Virus record (IMG/VR): IMGVR_UViG_3300032246_000351 | Coordinates: 1 to 28,110 of that record | DNA: 28,110 nt | Strand: one strand, 5' to 3' | Source of the DNA: a virus | Shown here: piece after piece, positions 1-9,463 of the stretch | How positions within the stretch are numbered: position 1 is the first letter of the stretch | How the letters are laid out: each line of letters starts with the position of its first letter | Notes under the pieces: generated by a model | Databases searched by the model: none | Seen by the model: the letters and a program-made list of their open reading frames with translations, nothing else | Told to the model about the DNA's origin: nothing | Program-made: the position numbers and the translations under genes

Positions 1-2595
1 ACCGGCTGTTGTTAATGTGTATATACCGTTATAAGGTGCATTGCCAGCAGTTTCGTTCTTAATTAAGACACGAGTGCCTACTGTTGATATTGTTTGACCG
101 TCAACAACTAGTGCACCAAATGCATTAGCAGTAATAGTTGCGCCGACACCAGCTGTACCGTTGTCATATGTATATGCTGGAAGTGCAGCATATGTAGCAG
201 CATAAACTGATGCCTTAATATTCAACCCTTGTGCTACGCTATCAACATATGCTTTATTAGCAGCATCGGTATCACCTGTTGGAGCTCCAACACTTGTGAT
301 TCTCTTACTAGAGACATCAACAGTACCATTACCAGATGGAACAAGTACAACATTTATGTTAGCTGCACCAGTTGCTGTACCTGCATTAAGAGTTAGAGGA
401 GTATTAGCAAATGCAGTTACTGTATTAGAAACAAATCCAGTGTTTGATGTGATATTACCATTAGCAGAAACAGCACCAATTATGTCAACACCAGTTGAAC
501 TAAAAATTACAGCATTAGCGTATCCAGTGCCTGGACTGAATCTAATATTACCGCCATTATCAATATGGATGTTACTAGAACCGTTAGCAAGATCACCAAC
601 AAAGTTTAATGCTTCTACATTGCCTGTAAAGTTAGCATTAGCACCTTGTAAGAAGTTAGTGATATTAGCACTATTAGCAAATACATAGTTAACACCATTG
701 ATGTTGCCACCAGACATTGTGATGTTGCCACCAGCGCCTGAAGTAGTAATGTTACCACCAACACCCAAGTTATTTGTAACATTAGCGTTAGCATTTAAGA
801 ATACGTTGCCACTAAAGTTAGCAGTATTGCCGGCTAGTTCTAAGTTAACTGTTAAATTATTAACTGCTAAGTTGCTGCTGATATTAGCATTGCCAGTATT
901 AAGAGTTGTAATATTGGCAGTATTAGCAAATAATGTGTTACCAATATTAGCGTTATTATTTACTTGTAAATTGTTATTTACATTTGCATAGTTAGCATAT
1001 ACATAACCAGTATTAGCATAGATATTAGCATTAGCAGTAATATTTGTATTTGCTGTGAAATTATTCGCATTAAATGTACCAGAAGATGTAATATCACCAG
1101 GAGCAGTTAACTTACCGTCTGTACCAAATGTCCAAGTGTATGTACCACCGGCAGTAACTGTTACATTACCATTAGCCTGAGCAATATAAACATTACTATT
1201 GCCATTTTGAATTTCATTGATATTAGCAGTTGAAGACCAGATTAAGTTACCTGATCCGTCTGTCTGTAGAACTTGACCGTTACTACCACCATAGATATGT
1301 ACATTACCAACATTACCTAATTGTACATTAGCATTACCGGTATAGAAATCAACTTTAGTATTTGCAGTTAGTGTTGCAGCATTTACATAATTAGCAGTAG
1401 CTAAGTTACCTAAATTAGCATTTAATGATGTTAAGTTGCCAGTGAAATTAGCAATATTACCATTTAATGTGCCTGTTAGATTTGCATTATCAACAGACAA
1501 TGTGTTTGAAGTAGCATCAAATACAAAGTTTGCGCTACCACTTAATGTATTACTAGCATTAGCAAAAACAATTTGTGTATTTGATAAGTTTGTATCTTTG
1601 ATGTTAGCAGCAGTTAATGTGTTAACAATGTTAGCATTAGCACCAACATACAAGTTGCTTTGAACATTTGCAAAGTTAGCATAGATATAACCAGCGCCAC
1701 CGCCGGCATTAGCATAAACGTTACCATTTGCTGTTACATCGTTCGTAGCAAATAAATTGTTAGCAACAAAGTCATTGCTTACTGCAATACTAGTAGTATT
1801 TGCTCTGATATTTTGTGTACCAATATAGATAGAATTACCTGATAAGTACAAGTCTTTCCACATGTTTGAAGCATTACCCAATGTATATGTATTAGATACA
1901 CTAGGGATTAAATTACTTGTTACATTAGTTGTAACACTTAAGTTACCAACAGTAGCAGTATTAGTTACGTTTAAGTTACTTGATACATTTATAAAGTTAG
2001 CAGTACCTAAGTTACCTAGATTAGCATTAAGGGCAGAAATATTACCACTGAAGTTAGCAGTATTACCTTGTAAGTTAGTAACAATATTAGCATTACCGCT
2101 TACTAATAAGTCAGTTGCAACATTTACATAGTTAGCAGTTGCCAAGTTACCTAAATTAGCATTAAGAGCATTGATATTACCACTGAAATTACCAATATTA
2201 CCATTTAGATATTGTGTTACATTTAAGTTACCTGTGATATTTGCAAGACCAACAACACTAAGGGTATTAGTAGATTGAGTGAATTGAAAGTTTGCACTAG
2301 CACCAAAATTACCATCATCATAATACTGAATATAGCCATTAGCACCCGCTGGGTTTGACATGTCCCATGGTGCGCCATTACTATAATATAGATTATCTGT
2401 TAAAACACCCCAACTTGCATTGGAATTTGATATGTTTAAGTTGCCACTGAAGTTGGCAAAGTTAGCTACTAAATTACCGTTAGCGGTAATGTTACTAGCT
2501 GTTACATCACCATTCGCTTGAATGATGACTATCTGTGGATCGTCGCCTATTGAAAATCCGCCGAGTGAGTTAAGTGCTCTTAATGTTGAAGCCAT
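1..2595 (-). CDS. Tail fibre-like low-complexity protein, C-terminus cut by window edge
   Basis: The frame is open from an ATG at 2595 to base 1: 865 residues, no stop, so the C-terminus lies outside the window. The start has a good ribosome binding site (AAGGGGA, about 2603-2609) and an ATAAATAA late-promoter-like box upstream. The N-terminus (MAS...LNSLGGFSIG) resembles that of the next fibre gene. Most of the protein is Asn/Thr/Gly/Ala-rich, with repeating units such as LNANLGNLATANYVN and STNTLSV that suggest a fibrous beta-rich shaft. Two 'QTDGSGNLIW'-type motifs occur. The last 110 or so residues (ANKAYVDSVAQGL..., VLIKNETAG, NGIYTLTTAG) resemble a segment shared by many phage tail fibres. 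Probable role: a virion-surface fibre binding the host. The exact fibre type cannot be assigned. Plus-strand frames inside it are shadows. Confidence 0.85.
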   Translation of the reverse strand, partial: MASTLRALNSLGGFSIGDDPQIVIIQANGDVTASNITANGNLVANFANFSGNLNISNSNASWGVLTDNLYYSNGAPWDMSNPAGANGYIQYYDDGNFGASANFQFTQSTNTLSVVGLANITGNLNVTQYLNGNIGNFSGNINALNANLGNLATANYVNVATDLLVSGNANIVTNLQGNTANFSGNISALNANLGNLGTANFINVSSNLNVTNTATVGNLSVTTNVTSNLIPSVSNTYTLGNASNMWKDLYLSGNSIYIGTQNIRANTTSIAVSNDFVANNLFATNDVTANGNVYANAGGGAGYIYANFANVQSNLYVGANANIVNTLTAANIKDTNLSNTQIVFANASNTLSGSANFVFDATSNTLSVDNANLTGTLNGNIANFTGNLTSLNANLGNLATANYVNAATLTANTKVDFYTGNANVQLGNVGNVHIYGGSNGQVLQTDGSGNLIWSSTANINEIQNGNSNVYIAQANGNVTVTAGGTYTWTFGTDGKLTAPGDITSSGTFNANNFTANTNITANANIYANTGYVYANYANVNNNLQVNNNANIGNTLFANTANITTLNTGNANISSNLAVNNLTVNLELAGNTANFSGNVFLNANANVTNNLGVGGNITTSGAGGNITMSGGNINGVNYVFANSANITNFLQGANANFTGNVEALNFVGDLANGSSNIHIDNGGNIRFSPGTGYANAVIFSSTGVDIIGAVSANGNITSNTGFVSNTVTAFANTPLTLNAGTATGAANINVVLVPSGNGTVDVSSKRITSVGAPTGDTDAANKAYVDSVAQGLNIKASVYAATYAALPAYTYDNGTAGVGATITANAFGALVVDGQTISTVGTRVLIKNETAGNAPYNGIYTLTTAG
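1386..2205 (-). repeat. Dispersed coding repeats in the left-edge fibre gene
   Basis: A segment of about 75 bases recurs near 1386-1465, 1990-2068 and 2125-2205, coding 'GN(I/L)TG/SGN...LNANLGNLATANYVN'. Copies differ at many third positions, so they are old relative to the right-edge 54-base array. Confidence 0.75.
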
Positions 2596-2616
2596 TCTAA
2601 TATCCCCTTATATACT

Positions 2617-2624
2617 TTATTTAT
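2617..2624 (-). promoter_or_regulatory. Late promoter-like box upstream of the 2595 fibre gene
   Basis: The minus strand reads GATAAATAAAG, one base off the TATAAATA core recognised by T4 gp55-type sigma factors. It sits 21 bases before the ATG, leaving room for the ribosome binding site. Assignment is by motif and position only. Confidence 0.45.
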
Positions 2625-2630
2625 CATTTG

Positions 2631-4214
2631 TTATAATAATTCGCCGTATTTGGTAATTAACATATTATAATTACAAGACGAATTTGACCTAGGAGTGACC
2701 CTAAGTACTAAGCTAGGTGGCATTAACACATTCCCTGCATCAAAAGCCACGTTAAAATTACCCACTCCGCCGTTTATTTCTAAGCCGGCATACTTATTAT
2801 AATCAACTTGACTACCTAAAATAGTAGATGAAATTTTCACAGTTGTTCTGGTATTTCCCGTTGTATCAGTAGAAATAATCATAAAATCTACTGCTGAAAC
2901 TTGATTTGAGGGCACTGCCCAAATAATTTGATTTGCAGTAGTACTAGTTGTTCTTGCACTATACACTGTGCTTGTGGCAAAACTATAAATACCTGCGCCA
3001 ATAGTCATAGTGTTTGCAACTAATGGTCCAGCTACGGTTAATGTATCAGTTGAATTATTATATGTAAATTTAGCACTACCAGCAAATGCACCACCGTAAT
3101 TAAACTGTACGGTTGTGTTAGGGCCACCTGGAGTTCCACCTCCACCGTTACCACCTCCACCATTGACCCAAGCTAGATTACCTTGACCGTCTGTACTCAA
3201 CACTTGCCCATTGAATCCACCAGTGATGTGAATATAAGATACGTCGCCTAAATTGGTATTTGCCCCGTTAAACGTAACATTACCATTTGCTATAAGATTT
3301 CCAGTAGTTATACTGACATTTCCTATAATACTTGCATTACCTTGTAAGAACAGATTTCCACCTGAAATTCTATTTGTTGAATTAAGATTACCTGCTGTTG
3401 CTGTTCCTGCAACTTCTAGTGCTACTAGATTGCCCACGCTAGTTATATTTGGTTGAGCATTTGCTGTAACATGTGCTGCTAAAGGAACGCTTCCTACTAA
3501 GTTAGCAGCAGACAAATTTGAAAGATTTCCACCGTCACCTGTAAAGCTACCAGCTTGTACTTCCCCTGCAACATCTAGGTTTATTAGTGTACCGACACTA
3601 GTAATATTAGGCTGTGAACTATATCTTACTGTATTTGCTGTTGTAGCATTGCTAGCTACACCTGTTAAATTACCCACAAACGTTACTGCATTTGCTTGAA
3701 ATACCGACAAAATATTTGTATTTTGATCATATGTGAATCCAGCATCACCTGCAAAAGTTCCAGCATTGTTAAACTGAACTTGAGTATTACTGCCACCAGG
3801 ACTTCCATTCCCGCCACCACCACCTGTGGGTGCAGTCCATGTTAATGTGCCTAATCCATCAGTCTGTAATACATAACCATTCAATCCACCTAATATAGAA
3901 ACATTGGCTACATCACCCAATGAAGTAGTACCTAATATATTGAGGTTTTGTGTAGTTAGAAAATTTGTATTACTATTAAATGTAAGATTAGCACTTGCAC
4001 CAAGACAAAGATTGTTGTTGAATAATAATTGTGTGTTTGAACCGGGAATAAAAGACTGGCCGTTAGCATAGCGTAGATTATTTGTAAGAACTGTATTAGC
4101 TAGTACATAATCACTATTAACATTTCCTACAACGGTTCCTGTAGAATTTACTACAGGGACAGGAGGTATACCAACTGTGTAACCGCCTAAAGTGTTAAAA
4201 GGTTCTGATGCCAT
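2631..4214 (-). CDS. Tail fibre-like protein with repeated 'NTQ.QFN' modules
   Basis: Complete 527-residue protein. Its N-terminus (MAS..NTLGGYTVG) matches the style of the downstream fibre gene, suggesting a shared attachment end. It then carries three related modules: GSNTQLLFNNN..., GSNTQVQFNNAGTFAGDAGF and GPNTTVQFNYGGAFAGSAKF. Each ends in a 'TNILSV/TDTLTV' strand, and each later leads into an 'NGQVLSTDGQGNLAW'-type unit with Gly-rich loops. The final 110 residues or so are different: a non-repetitive, probably globular beta tip (FMIISTDTTGNTRTTVKISS..., LVLRVTPRSNSS). By analogy with phage fibres, the repeats form a shaft and the C-terminal part a host-binding head; this is inference. 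A clear late-promoter-like box lies 23-31 bases upstream. The 35-base gap to the next gene suggests co-transcription. Confidence 0.85.
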   Translation of the reverse strand: MASEPFNTLGGYTVGIPPVPVVNSTGTVVGNVNSDYVLANTVLTNNLRYANGQSFIPGSNTQLLFNNNLCLGASANLTFNSNTNFLTTQNLNILGTTSLGDVANVSILGGLNGYVLQTDGLGTLTWTAPTGGGGGNGSPGGSNTQVQFNNAGTFAGDAGFTYDQNTNILSVFQANAVTFVGNLTGVASNATTANTVRYSSQPNITSVGTLINLDVAGEVQAGSFTGDGGNLSNLSAANLVGSVPLAAHVTANAQPNITSVGNLVALEVAGTATAGNLNSTNRISGGNLFLQGNASIIGNVSITTGNLIANGNVTFNGANTNLGDVSYIHITGGFNGQVLSTDGQGNLAWVNGGGGNGGGGTPGGPNTTVQFNYGGAFAGSAKFTYNNSTDTLTVAGPLVANTMTIGAGIYSFATSTVYSARTTSTTANQIIWAVPSNQVSAVDFMIISTDTTGNTRTTVKISSTILGSQVDYNKYAGLEINGGVGNFNVAFDAGNVLMPPSLVLRVTPRSNSSCNYNMLITKYGELL

Positions 4215-4236
4215 AAATATTCCATTATCTTATAAT

Positions 4237-4245
4237 GTATTTATG
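4237..4245 (-). promoter_or_regulatory. Late promoter-like box CATAAATAC upstream of the 4214 fibre gene
   Basis: The minus strand reads AGCATAAATACATTAT, very close to T4 late promoters (TATAAATAC). The same 16 bases occur before the LamG gene starting at 9367. The spacing predicts a leader of about 17 bases. Confidence 0.6.
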
Positions 4246-4261
4246 CTTGACCAATATTTAG

Positions 4262-6358
4262 TTAGAATGGGTTGGATGCTGAACTAGTTGGGCTAGCGTT
4301 GGCTGTTATTGTATTTTTGTAATATGAACTATCTGTCAAATATGATGAATTATTTACAGTATTCAGCATCAAATTTGTACTGGCTATAGTATTTGTTGGG
4401 TTTGACGGATTACCATTTTGGTTACTAGTTTGAGTTATAGATAACGGACCTGTAGGTGCTGTAAAATTGCTAGTGTACGCAGCAACGCCGTTCATTACCC
4501 TAACGTTTGATATAAGACCATACGCATTTTTACCGTTAGTTTGTCCGCCAATAACTGTAGTACCAATTGGGTTTATGTAAGTCGTTACAGTTGCTAATGT
4601 TGTACCAGTGCCGTTTACATATAGTTTAATAGTAGTCCCGTCATAAACTAATGCTAAATGATACCAGGTGCCAGTTGTAAGCGTAAAACTAGTACCGTTG
4701 ACTAGATTCCAACTTTGACTAGTGCTAGACATATACACTAATAAGTTATTCCCTGTGCCATCTAATGTTAGTGATACTGCGGTATATCCGTCGCCGTCAG
4801 CAGTTTGAAATATCCTACCATTTGCTTGTCCGGATCCACTTGGATTCCACCAAAGTTCAACTGTGAATGGATTAGAATAAAATGTTGTATTAGAAGTTGA
4901 TGTAGCCTCACCCCCATTAGTTGGAGTATGATTGAAACTTGAACTATCAGTTAAAAAACTTGCACCAATTGGGGTGTTTAATAATAAACTAGTTTGTGTT
5001 CCTGTAATAGCATTACTTGGACTACCGTATATATTTTCTGATTGTGTGCTTGGGAATGGTAATGTAGATGGTGTAAAATTTGTTGTATACATTGCAGTAC
5101 CTTTAACTATTCGTAAATTAGTAATATACTGAACTGCTTTGTAAGTTGTGCTATTGCTTGTGGCATCTTTTGTCCCAATAACTGCACTTGTGGTGCCGGG
5201 GTTTTGTGCTGCTGTTCCAAAAGAATTATTAACATAATCCGCAACACCATTTACATACATGGTAAGTGTACTTCCTGATCTTACTACCGCAATATGAGTC
5301 CAAACGTTTAGAGTAACAGAAGTTGCTCCTGTATAAGTAGTCCCGTTGAAGTAAAAAACTTTTCCAGTAGAATTGATGCCCCACACCCATGATGCAGCAG
5401 TACCTCGGTTAACCCTAGCATCAAATACCCCTTGACCTCCTGATGTAAAAGCGGTAGGTTGTATCCAGGCTTCAAGAGTAAAATCTCCAGTTAAATTAAA
5501 TGCTGTAGAACTACTAGGTAAGGTTAGATATGATGTGACAGTTGGGTCAAAAAATAAGCTACCACCAGTACTAACTGGTGTACTAGCGTTATAAGTTACA
5601 GTTCCGGTAGGAGTAAGAGTAAAGTTATTAGTACTATCATCAGTTAAATATGCTCCACTTGATGCTACATCTAATAATAATTGTGTACCAGTAACAGCGG
5701 TTAAAGCAGTTGTAGGCGGAGTAAATGTAAATGAATATACTGACTGCCCCTTAACGATGCGAACATTATTAACGTAAGAATTTGAAGGAGCAGGTTGATT
5801 GCTAGCCGTACTTAAATACAAATTCCCACCAGTGCCCATTGTAAATGTTAGTTTAAATGTTCCAAACAATACCCCATTTAAATAACAACCAATATAACTT
5901 CCTGTTCTAACCATCGCAAGATGATACCATGTGTTAAGTGAGAATGGCGTAGTTATTGCGTTAGAAGTGACACCTCCATTCCCTACATAATAATAAATAT
6001 TAGTACCATTGGGCAGGAATCCATATATTGGATTTGTATAGCCAATACTCCACCCCTGTTGAAGTATAGGGCCCCATCCATTTGGATATGATAAAGCATA
6101 ATACCAACATTCTACAGTCCAATCACCTGCGCCGGCACCTAAATTTAATGCTGCGCTAGCAGGATATGACACATAACTATTATTAGTACCGTTAAAATAT
6201 ATACTCCCACCGAGTGGTGATTGATTAGTAGTATCTAGTCCACTAGTAGTTGTACTCAAGAACTGTGTAGTACCATTGAAGGATATACTGCCAGAGATTG
6301 CTTCTCCTGACATTTGTGTACCAGTTGGTATTGTTAAATCTGTTATTATTGCGGTCAT
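4262..6358 (-). CDS. Multi-LamG (concanavalin A-like) virion protein, three modules
   Basis: 698 residues built from about three LamG/laminin-G-like (concanavalin A lectin fold) modules. Each has the signature order: a first strand (SIYFNG.., SLFFDP..), an aromatic strand (DWTVECWYY, DFTLEAWIQPT, FTVELWWNP), a central strand (WYHLAMVRTG / WTHIAVVRSG / WYHLALVYDG), the 'YVNG' hairpin, then 'NVRIVKG..YT.NFTPP' and a linker ending 'SLLLNTP..SSFLTDSS'. The start lies 3 bases after the stop of the upstream LamG gene (TAA ACC ATG), so translation is probably coupled. The first 50 residues contain an extra LamG first strand (SISFNGTTQFLS) without the rest of its domain, apparently a remnant. The protein ends exactly at a module linker (TSSASNPF). 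Probable role: binding glycans on the host surface from the tail or capsid. Confidence 0.85.
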   Translation of the reverse strand: MTAIITDLTIPTGTQMSGEAISGSISFNGTTQFLSTTTSGLDTTNQSPLGGSIYFNGTNNSYVSYPASAALNLGAGAGDWTVECWYYALSYPNGWGPILQQGWSIGYTNPIYGFLPNGTNIYYYVGNGGVTSNAITTPFSLNTWYHLAMVRTGSYIGCYLNGVLFGTFKLTFTMGTGGNLYLSTASNQPAPSNSYVNNVRIVKGQSVYSFTFTPPTTALTAVTGTQLLLDVASSGAYLTDDSTNNFTLTPTGTVTYNASTPVSTGGSLFFDPTVTSYLTLPSSSTAFNLTGDFTLEAWIQPTAFTSGGQGVFDARVNRGTAASWVWGINSTGKVFYFNGTTYTGATSVTLNVWTHIAVVRSGSTLTMYVNGVADYVNNSFGTAAQNPGTTSAVIGTKDATSNSTTYKAVQYITNLRIVKGTAMYTTNFTPSTLPFPSTQSENIYGSPSNAITGTQTSLLLNTPIGASFLTDSSSFNHTPTNGGEATSTSNTTFYSNPFTVELWWNPSGSGQANGRIFQTADGDGYTAVSLTLDGTGNNLLVYMSSTSQSWNLVNGTSFTLTTGTWYHLALVYDGTTIKLYVNGTGTTLATVTTYINPIGTTVIGGQTNGKNAYGLISNVRVMNGVAAYTSNFTAPTGPLSITQTSNQNGNPSNPTNTIASTNLMLNTVNNSSYLTDSSYYKNTITANASPTSSASNPF

Positions 6359-6361
6359 GGT

Positions 6362-9300
6362 TTAGAATACGAATGGGTCTAATGTAGCGGAAGTAGCAGT
6401 ACCAACATTAGTTATTTTTAGATTATTTATAGAACTATCTACTAAAAAGTTAGTACCAAACGCTGTGTTTAACAGTAAACTAGTTTGTGTACTTGTTACA
6501 GCGGCTGATGGTGCGCCACTTTGATTTGCTGCTTGAGAATTATTTAATGGTCCTGCAGGGGGAACAAAGTTGCTGCTGTATACTGCTAGTCCTTTGACTA
6601 CACGCAAATTTGATAAGTAAGCATTTGAATAATATACACCAGCACTGCTGCCGCCAATAGTAACACCAGATTCGAGACAGTTAACACCAGCTGATACTGG
6701 GGTTGACCCTATGCCGTTTACATAGGCAGTAACTGATCCGCTCGTTCTCACAAATGCTACATGAAGCCATCGTCCCGTTGTAATAGGAATATCTGTAAAA
6801 TAAGAAAAAAATTGAGTGCTAAAATATAAAGTACCAGTAGTAGCACTATCTCCATATGCGCCAAATCCGAGACAATTTGAAGATCCATAATATGGCCCAA
6901 CTAGATGTTGATATCCCAATGATAAAGAATTATAATATACCCAATATTCAACTGTAAAATCTCCGGTGCCAAATGCAAGAGTGTCTGCCGCACTTGAATT
7001 ATACAAATACTGACTTGTACCATTCAATGACACACTACCCGGATTAGAAAGTATTGTATAATTCTCTGTGAACGGATTGAATGGATTACTTGTAGCAGTA
7101 CCAACATTAGTTACAGTAAACGCATTAGTTGAACTATCAGTTAAATAACTACTATTACTTGGAGTAGTTAATAACAAACTTGTCTGTGAACTTTGTACTG
7201 GACAACTGGGTATACCACTTTGATTAAATGTTTGATTATTAGTAAATGGCCCTGATGTAGGTATGAAGTTTTGTGTATATACTGCTGCACCTTTGACAAT
7301 GCGGAAGTTAGAAATATAACCATTGTAATATAAAGGACCATTATTATAATTGCCAATCCATAACGGAGCCCCGGATGCCGATCCTCCTCCTGCATAAGTA
7401 CCTTCTAATATACCATTTAAGTATAATTTAGTATTAGTACCATCATATACAAGTGCTACATGATACCAATTATTTACTGTAATTGTAGTATTTGATATTA
7501 TTACAGGGCCCACAGAACTCATATCAACATATAATTTTCCGGGAATTCCACCGCTACCTATACCTAAACCCATAAATCCAGATTGAAGTTCAGCCCAAAG
7601 AAATCCATTTGTTATGTTTGTTGGATAAAACCAACACTCCCAAGTGAATATACCATTTTGGTCAAATGCGGTATTTGATGCTAAACTTAAGTATTGACTA
7701 CTACCATTAAAAAATATACTTCCCGGCGTAAATATACTACCATTACTATTGAATGGGTTAGTTGAATTACTTGTTAATGTATAAGTTGACTTTGGATAAT
7801 TACCTGTGGTTTGTTGTGTTAATGTGACACCATTGAATGACCCATCAGTAAGAAAATTATTATTGTAGGGCATGTTTACTAATAAACTTGTTTGGTTACT
7901 ACTAATAGATTTTGACGGTGATCCAATTGTGTTTGGTGCTTGTACTGCTGGTAGTGGTTGCACTGGTGGAGTAAAATTACCTACATTATAAACTGACACA
8001 CCATTAACAATACGAACATTACTTATGTTACCTTTAAAAGGTCCTGCGCCGTTACTACCAATACCGATATATACTGATTGTGAAGCGGGTGATACTATAG
8101 GACTAGTAAATGGTGCACCTGATTGTGTAGCAAAATTGTATGGATCGGGACCAGATGATACTAACTTACCATTAATAAACATATTAGTAACTAAATTTTG
8201 TCTGCACACAGCAACGTGTGTCCAGGTGTTAGCAGTGATAGTTCCTCCACCAATAGTAAACAGTGATGGGTAATTTAATCCAGATGTTGCAGGTGGATAA
8301 GCACTACTGTTATAGTAATTAACATAACGTAATCCGTTGTTGTAATAAACTAAAGTGCCTTGATTAGCACTACTTGATGGTCCATGATCCATCAGATAAA
8401 TTGTACCACTAGTCCAATTTGTTGCTGTAGGGTATATCCACATTTCCCATGTAAAATCATTGGTACTATAATTAAATTGTGTTGCTCTTGCTATAGACAA
8501 ATATTGATTAGTACCGTTAAACAATATACTACCTGAATAAGTACCCGGGCCCAAAGCACTTGAGGTTGGGCCATTTACAGCAGTTACTGTTTGAGCATAA
8601 CTTGAAGTATCAGTTAAGTAACTACTATTATTAGGAGTAGTTAATAACAAACTAGTTTGCGTACCAGTAATTGCTTGATTGTATCCAGATAAATTTAAAC
8701 TTTGTGTCGATGTTAATGGCGGGGTAGGAACGGTAATATTTGGGGGGACATATAATGCTACCCCTTTAACGATACGTATGTTGCTTAAATATCCATTGAA
8801 TGCATATGATGGGTCACCGGTAATATAACTAGCAGGCATACCAAATTCCCACGGCTGGGCTTGATTAACTGTAGGGGTAACACTAGGAGTAGTACTAACT
8901 AATACTCCATTTAAATATAAATAATAACGATTTCCATCTGATGTATCTTTACATAAAGCCACATGATACCAAGTGTTTAATGATATTGTACCAGTGGGCC
9001 AACTACTCATGTAAACCCAACCCAAATCTGTAGTGTAAAATTGTGCTTGTAAAACATTAGTGTTAACTGTTACTTGACTATTATCACCGGATAATATAGA
9101 AAAAAGCACATTTTGACCATTACCCTGATTTAAAAAATATTGTGGGGTACCACTACGTGCATGTTCACTAGCATATATCCAACATTCTACAGTCCAATTT
9201 GGTGATCCTGTAGTTATATCTAATATAGTACCGTTTGCTCCGGACCCAGTTCCACTAGTAACTACTGTTTGATTAATTCCGTTAAATGATATACTTCCGT

Positions 9301-9367
9301 AAGGTGGTGACAGAACCGTATTATTAAAACCAGTTGTTAAATTTGATCCAGAGATTTGTATTGACAT
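6362..9367 (-). CDS. Multi-LamG (concanavalin A-like) virion protein, four modules
   Basis: 1001 residues made of four LamG-like modules of about 250 residues each: roughly 24-210, 280-490, 550-760 and 800-960. Each module repeats the same series: 'ISFNG..Q.L', an aromatic strand (WTVECWIYA, FTWEMWIYPT, FTWECWFYPT, FTVEYWVYY), 'WYHVAL', 'LYLNG', 'GYISNFRIVKG.AVY', then a linker 'TQTSLLLTTPSNSSYLTDSS'. No signal peptide or membrane segment is visible. A virion adhesin binding host polysaccharide is the simplest reading. A strong late-promoter-like box ends only four bases before the ATG and no ribosome binding site is visible, which is odd for such a large protein. No other Met lies near the N-terminus, and the module starts at once, so this start is probably right. 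Confidence 0.87.
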   Translation of the reverse strand: MSIQISGSNLTTGFNNTVLSPPYGSISFNGINQTVVTSGTGSGANGTILDITTGSPNWTVECWIYASEHARSGTPQYFLNQGNGQNVLFSILSGDNSQVTVNTNVLQAQFYTTDLGWVYMSSWPTGTISLNTWYHVALCKDTSDGNRYYLYLNGVLVSTTPSVTPTVNQAQPWEFGMPASYITGDPSYAFNGYLSNIRIVKGVALYVPPNITVPTPPLTSTQSLNLSGYNQAITGTQTSLLLTTPNNSSYLTDTSSYAQTVTAVNGPTSSALGPGTYSGSILFNGTNQYLSIARATQFNYSTNDFTWEMWIYPTATNWTSGTIYLMDHGPSSSANQGTLVYYNNGLRYVNYYNSSAYPPATSGLNYPSLFTIGGGTITANTWTHVAVCRQNLVTNMFINGKLVSSGPDPYNFATQSGAPFTSPIVSPASQSVYIGIGSNGAGPFKGNISNVRIVNGVSVYNVGNFTPPVQPLPAVQAPNTIGSPSKSISSNQTSLLVNMPYNNNFLTDGSFNGVTLTQQTTGNYPKSTYTLTSNSTNPFNSNGSIFTPGSIFFNGSSQYLSLASNTAFDQNGIFTWECWFYPTNITNGFLWAELQSGFMGLGIGSGGIPGKLYVDMSSVGPVIISNTTITVNNWYHVALVYDGTNTKLYLNGILEGTYAGGGSASGAPLWIGNYNNGPLYYNGYISNFRIVKGAAVYTQNFIPTSGPFTNNQTFNQSGIPSCPVQSSQTSLLLTTPSNSSYLTDSSTNAFTVTNVGTATSNPFNPFTENYTILSNPGSVSLNGTSQYLYNSSAADTLAFGTGDFTVEYWVYYNSLSLGYQHLVGPYYGSSNCLGFGAYGDSATTGTLYFSTQFFSYFTDIPITTGRWLHVAFVRTSGSVTAYVNGIGSTPVSAGVNCLESGVTIGGSSAGVYYSNAYLSNLRVVKGLAVYSSNFVPPAGPLNNSQAANQSGAPSAAVTSTQTSLLLNTAFGTNFLVDSSINNLKITNVGTATSATLDPFVF

Positions 9368-9370
9368 AAT

Positions 9371-9379
9371 GTATTTATG
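9371..9379 (-). promoter_or_regulatory. Late promoter-like box abutting the 9367 start codon
   Basis: The minus strand reads AGCATAAATACATTATG, where the final ATG is the start codon. The box is identical to the one at 4237-4245. If the T4 spacing applies (box at about -13 to -6), the transcript would begin at or next to the start codon. Confidence 0.55.
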
Positions 9380-9394
9380 CTGAAGTTATAGCCA

Positions 9395-9420
9395 ACAAAA
9401 AAGGCACCGTAGTGCCCTTT
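9395..9420 (-). terminator. Rho-independent terminator after gp23
   Basis: On the minus strand GGCAC-TACG-GTGCC is followed directly by six T residues. It lies 44 bases past the gp23 stop and before the LamG genes, so it would end head-operon transcription and let the late promoter at 9371 start anew. Confidence 0.75.
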
Positions 9421-9463
9421 AAGTAAACTTCCCATCCCGAGGGTAAAAAGTTTGATTCCGTTT

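Noticed and set aside
296-2131. Several plus-strand frames in the fibre region
   Set aside because: All lie opposite the continuous 865-residue minus frame, whose repeats avoid codons giving stops on the other strand; none has a ribosome binding site.
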